A stretch of 64,000 bases of DNA, taken from assembly GCF_000002075.1 (NCBI RefSeq), contig NW_004797288.1, positions 1,489,787 to 1,553,786 on the forward strand, read 5' to 3'. Made by a program: the position numbers and the translations under genes. Of the stretch, positions 56,181 through 64,000 are shown piece by piece; position 1 is the stretch's first letter, and each line of letters begins with the position of its first letter. Source of the DNA: Aplysia californica (lineage: Eukaryota; Mollusca; Gastropoda; Aplysiida; Aplysiidae). Under the pieces are notes generated by a model. It had not been told where the DNA came from. It was given only the letters and a program-made list of their open reading frames with translations, and made no database searches.

Positions 56181-56912
56181 ATGGGTGGTTGGTGGTAGTG
56201 ACGGGCAGGAAGCGCTTTTTCCTTCCCGAGAAGCTGACCTACTTCTCGCCGGGACCGGTCCCGGTCCCGAGAAATGCTTCTCGTCTCATGTCCCGAGAAA
56301 TGCTCCTCGTCTCATGTCCCGAGAAATGCTTCTCGTCTCGTGACCAGTTTCTCTTCTCACCCCGCAGTAGGGGCAACTCGCTCAGCGAGAAGGCCAGTCG
56401 TGGCGGGGATCTAAACTAGGCTAGCCCTGTTGCGCAGGCGCAGGTGGTGAAGGAAGGTAGGGAGATCTAGGCCTAGGCCCTGATCAACTCCCCTCTCGCC
56501 ACCCTTTCCCCTCCCTTTCAGTTTCACACACAGGACGGCACAGTGATGGGTGGCACTGTCTGTGTGTCATTTCTCGCCTCTCACTCTCGTTACTGTTACT
56601 CGTTATGTAAAGCCAACGAGCAGTATCACTTCTCGGCACCGGGCAGTAGTTACGTGCCCGGGCAGCAGTTACGTGCCCGGGCAGCGATGGGAAGGGCATT
56701 TCTCGCGAGAAACGAGTACTCGGCCCGTCTCGTGCCCTCCCCTAGTTGGCGGGTGCTCTGGTGTGGTTTGCTTCTTCTTTCCTATCAAACATCTATCATC
56801 TTTATCTCCCCTCCTTTTTTGTGTTTGTTACTCTCTTGTATCACCTCTAATCTTCGGCACTTATATGACCTTGTTGTGTTGCAAGTGCCGTAAAACTCTT
56901 ACTAAAACAAAA
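56181..56912 (+). repeat. SINE family D copy inside the tRNA-SINE
   Basis: Starts ATGGGTGGTTGG and continues as GGCGGGTGCTCTGGTG after a hAT insertion, through GTTACTCTCTTGTATCACC to GGCACTT...AAGTGCC and ACTCTTACTAAAAC. Flanked by a duplicated CTTTCAGCCAC. Confidence 0.82.
56196..56734. mobile_element. hAT-like MITE inside the SINE D copy
   Basis: Starts TAGTGACGGGCAGG and ends GCCCTCCCCTA, with an 8-bp duplication GTTGGTGG/GTTGGCGG (56188-56195, 56735-56742). CpG-rich interior with a 26-bp tandem repeat (about 56265-56341, three units around GAGAAATGCTTCTCGTC). No transposase. Confidence 0.75.
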
Positions 56913-57215
56913 ACTTTCAGCCACACACCTGATGCACCATTCATGTATTAGTAGGGTAGGTAAGATCTACAACTAGTTTGAACTAGCCCTCTTGGATAAG
57001 GGCGAAACATTTCGGAGGTCTCGTGTGCAAGTTTCCCACTTAAAAGATTCTTTGGTGGCCCAAAATCGATAAGAGTAGTCTTTGGTCGCCACCCGGGCAA
57101 AATTCAAAATTCCTACCTAACTAAAAATTTGTGTACTGCGCTCATATGACATTATGACCGTACGCTGTTGCGAGTGCCGTAAAACACTTACCAAAACAAA
57201 CAAAATGATTAGCAG

Positions 57216-57390
57216 CAGGTGGTTGGTGTGTGCTCTGAGGTGGTTTCTTTCTTTTTTTCTATCAATTATCTTTTTCTTATCTCTCCTTTTCTGCTTTTAT
57301 TACTCTCTTGTACAGATTAAGACCTCTAACCTTCGGTACTTATATGATCTAATTGTGTTGCAAGCACAGTAAAACTTACTAAAACATAAA
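57216..57390 (+). repeat. SINE family D copy
   Basis: GGTGGTTGGTGTGTGCTCTG start, diverged body, 3' module GGTACTTATATGATC...CAAGCACAGTAAAAC. Confidence 0.75.
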
Positions 57391-57644
57391 CAAAACTATT
57401 AGCCAGTTAATTTTTTAAAAATCAATGTGCATTGACAGGCCTGACAGCCATGGGTGAAGCTCCCATCATCTATAAATGAGGCAGTGAGATGCAAAACCCT
57501 AAGCAACATTTTGGAAAAAATTGTGATTTTTTGCCTAAATTAAATTAAAATGCACATTGTTACCAGCTATTGGACGTGTACAAAGTGTTTTTGGCCAAAA
57601 CCCAACACATACTTCACAAAAGCCATGTTTGTCAACCCAAAGGG

Positions 57645-57670
57645 GGGGTGGGGGGGTGGGGGGGCATTAC
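57645..57670. repeat. G-rich tract
   Basis: Runs of G broken by T; they may form a G-quadruplex. Confidence 0.7.
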
Positions 57671-57680
57671 CATGTATGTT

Positions 57681-58000
57681 CTGTTGCACAGTAAAATTGG
57701 GCTGATTTATTGATATTATGATATCATGCTCAAAACTGTGCCGGAACTGCAACAGGGAACTGCTGCTTTTTTTTACCTCATCCTTACTATCATCAATTCC
57801 CTCTACTTCTTTTGTATGTTTGTCACACTCTTGTGACCCGCTATTTCCTTGACAGTCGAAGCAGACTTTGTATTGTTGAAGCTAGAGAGGTGAGCAGAGT
57901 AAGTCTGATTCCCTGTAAGGACTTCTCTGTTGACATCCACCCCTTGGCGCTCATATGACTTTAAGCAGTTGCGAGCTCCGTAAAAACTCTACTTAAACTA
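57681..58000 (+). repeat. SINE family E copy, 5' part diverged
   Basis: AAACTGTGCCGGAACTGCAA, TTGTATGTTTGTCACACTCT, GATTCCCTGTAAGGACTTCT and the module GGCGCTCATATGACT...GAGCTCC. Confidence 0.78.
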
Positions 58001-58399
58001 GAAAACCCATGTTCGTGTGTATATCAGATGTTCTCAAAAGTGCTAAAATGGATAAAGCGGGTTTTGCCCTCAGCCTCTCAAATGGTCGCTTTTAAGCACA
58101 ACGGGGCTATCCCGAAAAATGCTGTTTTGAGAAAATCGAAGGTAAAGTATTTGGACTCTTGATCAGTTTCTTTAAAAGTAAAAGACAAGGAGAGTTTTCT
58201 CTAGTTTTCTCTATAACCAAACATATATACACACAAATGAAACCAAACTTCAATTGGTAAGGCAATGCTCACTTTTGGGGAAGGTCAAGATTTCTGGAAC
58301 CCCCCGAATTCTGGGTTAGCCTGCTTGTCCTTCAAAGCGACCAAATGATCCAAGCAGTGTTGATGGGGGCGTAAAACACTTATAATTTTTGCAATCGAG

Positions 58400-61370
58400 G
58401 AAGTCTCTCTGAACTCTGAACGCATGCTCATCTGTTCTTCATCTCAAACACAATTAATTTTACAAAACATCAAAAACAGAGACTGAAACTGAATTTCAAG
58501 TTGTTTTTGTATTATAAATAAACATGTGTAAATACGTGGAGTAAAAGATATACAGTATATTTACAACCTGAAGTATACATGTATTCTTAGTAATATAAAA
58601 TGCTCTTAACTTTGTCTTCATCACTTTGGAAGAAGACACAAAGCTAGATTAAAAATCAAAACTCGCTCAAAGTGTGTACATGTAAATTAAATCAAACATG
58701 ATGTACAAAACATGTATTCATGTACCATATTCAGATATTCACGGTTGGCCCTTTTTGAATGCTGACCTTGGAAGACAAGGCTGAACATTAGTATCTATTG
58801 AGTATTGCACATTGCAGCATTTTATCACATTAGACCAGAGAGCATACTCATGGGTGGGTTGTGTCACACGACATACTTTCTTATGGAGGTACATATTCTC
58901 CTAGTAGACGTAAAAGTGATGGAAGGGTAAATCCATACATTGAATTCACTTACTTCTCATAAGTCTAGCTGCTTTCTTTGAAAGGGCATAAACACTACCC
59001 ACTCCGTCAAAATCCCTCCTACTCTACATTCATCCATGTTGCTAAATATGCTTACCAAGCCACATGACAAAAGAGACGAAAATAAAATTCGAAATAATCT
59101 TAGACAAGTTGATTGAACTTGTTCCTCTTAGCATGAGGCCAACTTTTAAACATAATGGACTGAACTTGTTCCATAACATGAGGCCTACACTTGCACATAA
59201 TCATAATGTTCTAGATAACTTTCACAGCGAGAGAAATCTTAAGTTATACATCTACTTGGACAAGACACTTTCAAGTTTGAGTAACTAAGATCAGTGGTGC
59301 GTGTGCCAGACCATTTCGCAAGTCGGGAACCTTAACTTAGACAAAAGTTAGGGTCCTCTCATGTGCATAAGCTGCGTTAAAAAACCCCCAACTGATTCCC
59401 TCAACAAATAATCAAATAAACAATTTTAAACACAAGATTTTAATAGAGTAGGTCACAGCATGCACCACTGAGCCACTCAAGAATGGTGGATATCCCAAGG
59501 GCCCTATTTATAGATCCTGGAGGCCCTCATTAAGCTCACGTGAGAAAAACGCTAACCTTCCTGTGATACAGAAAGCTCTGGATTCTCGGGAGTCTCCGGT
59601 AGCAGAACCTACACTACAATAGTCATAGACCAAACTTGTTCTGAAGAACTGAACTACTATTCTGAAAATTTATGACCCATCACACATTAAAGACTGGTGC
59701 TTCCTCTTTATAAAAACACAAACTGTCTATTCTTCAGTCTTGCTTACATAATATTAATAATATGTTGGCAGCACTGAAAAAAGTGGAGTCTGCATCTCAG
59801 CTTACCAAGACCAGAGTGAGAGACCAGAACCATTTCCAATAAAAAGAGGAGAAATTGGACAATGAACCCCAACAGGTTGGACGCTACCTTTTGGAACAAA
59901 GATGATTTATAACCAGTTCACAGCATCAAGCGTGATTCTTTCGAGCCGTTTCGGTAGGGTTATGAAGCTGGTCTGGTGGCGCGGGGGTGCCAACAAGTAT
60001 TCATTCATAATATATAAGTGACTCTACTGCACATGGTTCTTGTATACTCGTTCAGATTCATATACATATTATTTATAAATGGAATGAATGGAAAACACCA
60101 TTGATAGAGTAACAGTAGCACCATAAAACACGGACGGATTTTATAATAAAATATTACAGGTAATATGATGTAACATAAGTTTCATCTTGTTAAATTTCAA
60201 ATGTGTATTATACACATATTAACATCACACGGTGCCAGAAGGAAAAAAGCATGAGAAAAGTACACATGATGCATTTATACAGTAATAATAGTATACAAAA
60301 TGTACAGAATAAAGTAGCTACAACTGGCATGAAACTCCTTTTCAGATTTCTGACTGGTTACTTGTTGGTCTACAGACTACATGTAGTTACAACAAAGGGA
60401 TACACCCCTATGACCATGTATAGCTGGGCACAGATAACAAAAACACTGAAAACTTGAAATCAAGGATAGCTTGTACAATTTTCCATTCCCTGACTGACAG
60501 ATGTCTCTTTTAATTAATTTTTTTTATTTGTTAACCTGATTTATGGAGTGCCAAAAACATTTGTCAATCCCTGGCGTGTTTTAGTTATCCGTGTACCACT
60601 GTACTTTTTTTTCCAGGGCACTTTTAATTTGTCCCTCACCGCATGCCTGACGGTACAGGTGGACTGACTAATTACACCTGGGTGAAACACATCTCGCTCT
60701 TTCCCTCTGTCATCCCACCACACTTCGGTGAAGTACAAAGAAAAAAACGTCCCTATCCACATTTTGAAGAAGTATTTTTCAGTGCAGCATTAACAACATC
60801 AGCATTTAAAATAAATATCACAGCAAAGACTTGGGAATTCTATTTTTTTAAATATTGAAGCAGTATTGGTACATCACGTCTGCCATATTTGCAAATCTGA
60901 ACACACGCCAGTTTCTACTCTAAACTCTAACCTCTACTAAGGTGCTGAGGAACTACCCTTGAGAGAACTCAAGTCCATGAGGAGCTCTCAGTATTGCCTG
61001 TTTATATAAAATGATTAATATATAATTTACATGAACTTCTCATTGTCTCCTTAAAATTTTGGCACAAAAGAACACCATCTTCTGTGATGCAATGGTTGGG
61101 CTCTTTGCTATAGATTGCAAGAGAAGTTCATTTCCTGAAAGGTGAATTTTTAAAAATTGAGTATCTTCGTCTGTCTGCTCGGTTATTGCGTCCCACTCAG
61201 CCTGAGTTAGCCCTGATAAGCAGAGTTGAACTACTTGAAGCAACCCACCTACTAAAAGACCTAAATTGTGTCCAAAAACCCCCATCAACAAGCAACATCA
61301 TAAGTAACCAGTTTTTCTCTAAATTTGCATAGAGTAAAAGAGCATGTTCCTATCTATACATAAAAAGAGG
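58400..61370 (-). other. Probable 3' UTR and downstream DNA of the minus-strand gene
   Basis: AT-rich sequence with no convincing coding potential. A minus-strand AATAAA (TTTATT at 60533-60538) lies about 830 bp past the stop and is a plausible cleavage signal; the AT richness makes chance signals common. No known repeats recognised inside. Confidence 0.3.
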
Positions 61371-61557
61371 TCATTCATGATCGTATTCACTATCAGAAAA
61401 ATGTAAGCGTTCTTCAGTCTCGAGCTCCTCCTTCAAGGCATCTGCAATGTGGACATTATCTTTGAGCTTCCGGCCACCACTTAGAAGAATGTTTTTCACT
61501 CTCTTGTTCTCCGAGTTGGCAGCTTGCCACATTGTGTCTAAATCCTTTTCAATTTCT
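61371..61557 (-). CDS. Terminal coding exon of an unidentified gene
   Basis: Read on the minus strand: a T-rich tract ending in TTTTTCAG, then EIEKDLDTMWQAANSENKRV, KNILLSGGRKLKDNVHIADA and a tail ending LHFSDSEYDHE before TGA. It enters in phase 2. The amphipathic, charged 61-residue C-terminus, strong acceptor, coding-like composition and raised GC against its flanks all support a real exon. I do not recognise the family. Other exons lie upstream, to the right of this one, probably beyond the window. The gene converges on Acinus. Confidence 0.75.
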
Positions 61558-62424
61558 CTGAAAAATGATACAATTGAAATGATAAAATACAGTTCTTCAC
61601 ATAAACACTGATTTTTGAAAAGACAAAAAGACTACGGGTGGGACGTGTAAGGCAATTGTTTACCAAATCAGTTAATCAAGCTAAAGATATCATGCCGCTT
61701 GCTAAGCCTTCAAGCAATAACATAACAGTTTCAATGCCCGAAAGTACTCTTAATTGCTTTGTACAACAGTGACTTATTGTGACACTTGTCAACAAAGACG
61801 TCCGAATAAAATTGAAGACCTGTTTGAACACGAACAATTTAGAAAATTTGATAAGTTAAAATTGAATTTTCTTGCTAGACATTATGTTTAGAGAGTGTTT
61901 TGTTAAGGCATGGACATGTGTTTCAATTTCCTCATCAGTGTGATGCAATTCCGTCAAAGACTTTGTATATTTTATCATGCATATATATAAACAATTTGCA
62001 TGTCTGTAATAATGGCCAAATAATTGAAAAAATGCAGTTTTGGTAAAGAAATGACAGTTAATAAATTGTCACTACAGATAATGAATGCACAAGTTATGAG
62101 GCCACTAATGTATAATTTGAGGCGTTTGATTTGAGAGTTTCAGAATAAGGGTCATTGAATAAAAAAGTCAGCTTACTCCAAAAACAGCCAATAAATGAAG
62201 AATGTGATAAGTAGATCCAATCTGAATTTCTACATAATATCCAAAAGCATACAACGAAATTGCAAGAAGCATATGAAGAAATTAGAACAGACTGTGTGTT
62301 ACTTATAATAGGTACCAGAAACTAAATTTTCAAAGTAGCTGTATGCCAAATTTATCTGTTCCATATATAAAAGGCCTATATCTCATGAGAATTTCAGTAC
62401 CATTCTTTAACCTCAAGCCGCCCG
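61558..62424. other. Intron of the minus-strand gene, nothing recognised
   Basis: AT-rich, no repeat or coding signal seen; the minus-strand acceptor tract lies at 61558-61600. Confidence 0.35.
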
Positions 62425-62665
62425 ACCACGCACGGCTTCACTTTCCACGGCGATTCTCCAGCTCCTAATAATCGGACATATAAACAACTTACACCACTGA
62501 AACGAGGAAAAGCTGAACTTTTACAAGGTGTACAGCATTTGGTGTTTTATAGCGAAAGAGCAAAGAAACAGCAATCTGAATACCCTGATTTCACCCATAC
62601 CATGTGCTCGGAAAGATGCGAGTGCCCGCGAGGCCGTGTTTACGCTACCTACTTATAATGTTTAT
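62425..62665. repeat. Interspersed repeat R, copy 2
   Basis: Collinear with 15821-16080 (see there), moderately diverged. Confidence 0.65.
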
Positions 62666-62728
62666 ATCTGGAACACCATTTGATAGACTGGCAAATCACC
62701 TCGTCGAATTCAAAACATTAAAGTTTAA

Positions 62729-62940
62729 CTCTTTATCTTTGAAGGAGGTAAATCCACTACGTCGGGGCCCTTTTTGGTGCTTAATCTAAAAATGACAAAA
62801 ATGTCATTAAAAGGGTTATTAAATCGAAACTAGCAAACCTATTTTGACAGTTTTTCATCTAATGAATGAACTTTCAGTATAAAAGACCTGTTTTTGGAAA
62901 TTGCCGAAAAATAATTTGATGTCGAAGTCGTCGTAAAGGA
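62729..62940. repeat. Related copy of the 24.9-kb TTAA MITE
   Basis: TTAA at 62725-62728 then CTCTTTATCTTTG; shares internal blocks with 24945-25206. The right TTAA end is missing. Confidence 0.55.
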
Positions 62941-63935
62941 GGGTTCCTGCCATGAACTTCCCACCAAATTCAAGGAGATTTCAAGGACGTTTCAAGGAGA
63001 ATTTTTTTTAAATTCAAGGAGATTTGGTCAAGAAATTCATGACGAAAGCCTATTTCCGACAGGCCTACACTTATCCGAAAGAAATCATAGTGTCGATTTT
63101 CCTACAAAAACTCTGTTCCTGGGTGACTGCCACCCCGGCTTCTCAATTTTCCAGGGGTATGCTCCATTTATATATTATATATGTAATATACACACAAACG
63201 CGCGCATGCAGGTAGGTACATCATATCCAGTCAAAAACATGTCAGTGTGGCACTGGGGTATAGCGTGACTTCAGTATTTCAGTCTGTTCTTTACTTATTT
63301 ATATTTTTTCCCTCATCATACTCGCACTACATATATAAAAATTAATTTGGTTTTGAGCCTGAGAAAAGGCCTAGAGCTAGAATATCGACTGTCAAAAACC
63401 AGTTTGGGTGTCAAGGTATATATAATAAACGTGAAAGCCAAACTCAAAGTAGAGTAATAACTTGAATGGCTCAAGAAGACCTATTCAGTGTGAGAGGTGT
63501 AAGAACTGTGGGAGGGCAAGAATATGCAGCGACACTGAAAATCTACGAATCTTGAAACAGAAAGCTAAAATATAGAAAATACAAGACATGATGTAATTTA
63601 CTATCACTCACAAAATGAAACGGGAACCCTTCAGTTAAGATAAAACACGGCTTACAAGGTTTGAGTATGAGTATGACGGATCCCGATTCCACACAAAGCC
63701 TGCACCAACCCGCACTTTGCAGAGAGCTCTAGATCTAGAATCTAGTAGTAGTCAAAATTCTGAAAAGTAAAATCTACATCCAAGTTCAGTTATCGTCATC
63801 CGGTGTTGCTTTCAACCCCATCCCCTCCCCCCCTTGCGTCTAAAAATAAAAATCTATAATCCCCCATTCCCGAGTCCTATACTTTGAGGCGCTCAGACTT
63901 TGAATGAACTTAGGTGACCTCACGTCGATACTCAC
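62941..63935. other. Right-hand flank, nothing recognised
   Basis: Contains a duplicated TTCAAGGAGATT motif (62970-63025), AT dinucleotide stretches, a short AGATCT-type repeat (63727-63745) and a C run (63822-63832). No coding support. Confidence 0.35.
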
Positions 63936-64000
63936 GATGTGATGCGAACAGACGAACCTGTCACGAAAGCGAGCCCGACAAGACGCTTGTATAAAAGTGA
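63936..64000 (-). CDS. Possible upstream exon at window edge
   Basis: On the minus strand an open frame of 21 codons (SLLYKRLVGLAFVTGSSVRI and on) runs to a consensus donor GTGAGT at 63930-63935 and ends in phase 2, the phase the 61557 exon accepts. The evidence is short and rests on one donor, so this is a suggestion only. Confidence 0.25.

Larger units (their letters stand above)
55928..57196 (+). repeat. tRNA-derived SINE with nested insertions
   Basis: The head GGCTCTCGTGGTGTAGAGG and box B GGTTCGTAACC mark a second copy of the 23586 family. It is interrupted after CTTTCAGCCAC (56170-56180), which recurs at about 56914-56924, where the body resumes to the 3' module (57139-57185). Confidence 0.82.

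Noticed and set aside
61040-61291. 83-residue minus-strand open frame
   Set aside because: Lies downstream of the stop of the minus-strand exon, with no splice signal joining it; most likely 3' UTR.
63990-63997. TATAAAAG at the window edge as a + strand promoter
   Set aside because: No downstream sequence is visible, and AT-rich flanks make chance matches likely.
1-64000. CRISPR arrays, operons or bacterial defence systems
   Set aside because: The window is intron-bearing eukaryotic DNA. Repeats here are transposons, SINEs and microsatellites without spaced identical units.

Overview
The window is eukaryotic nuclear DNA. It has long T-rich introns with GT/AG ends, many short DNA transposons, tRNA-derived SINEs, LINE fragments and simple repeats. 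The repeat set and gene structure point to a lophotrochozoan, most likely a gastropod mollusc. That placement is inference; the sequence holds no direct taxonomic marker.

One gene dominates. On the + strand, 469-51664 holds a complete-looking 20-exon orthologue of Acinus (ACIN1), the large subunit of the ASAP/PSAP complexes that sit at the edge of the exon junction complex. It has an N-terminal SAP domain (exon 1), a 1,135-nt RS/Ser-rich exon 7, an RRM split over exons 14-15, the conserved RNPS1/SAP18-binding motif (exon 18) and an RE/RS-rich tail (exons 16-20). Splice phases agree at every junction except exon 17 to exon 18, where the sequence as given carries one extra base in an A-rich stretch. 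The conceptual protein is about 1,214 residues. Two AATAAA signals lie in the 3' region, at 52406 and 53440.

A second gene enters from the right on the minus strand. Its last coding exon (61371-61557) encodes an acidic 61-residue C-terminus ending in SDSEYDHE, and its 3' end converges on Acinus. I do not recognise the family. A possible upstream exon lies at the window edge (63936-64000).

The rest is introns and intergenic DNA packed with mobile elements. Several are defined by terminal inverted repeats plus target-site duplications. These are a 13-bp-TIR family with 7-bp TSD (two copies, one carrying a Mutator-like insertion that the other lacks), a hAT element with an RTE-type LINE fragment inside, three TTAA-flanked piggyBac-like elements, Tigger/mariner-like TA elements with at least four short derivatives, and a triple nest of tRNA-SINE, second SINE and hAT MITE at 55.9-57.2 kb. 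Three SINE families with unrelated bodies share one 3' module that can fold into a hairpin. Its arms vary in a compensatory way between copies, and this is the most interesting non-genic signal. No CRISPR, operon or prokaryotic system is present, and I found no LTR retroelement.
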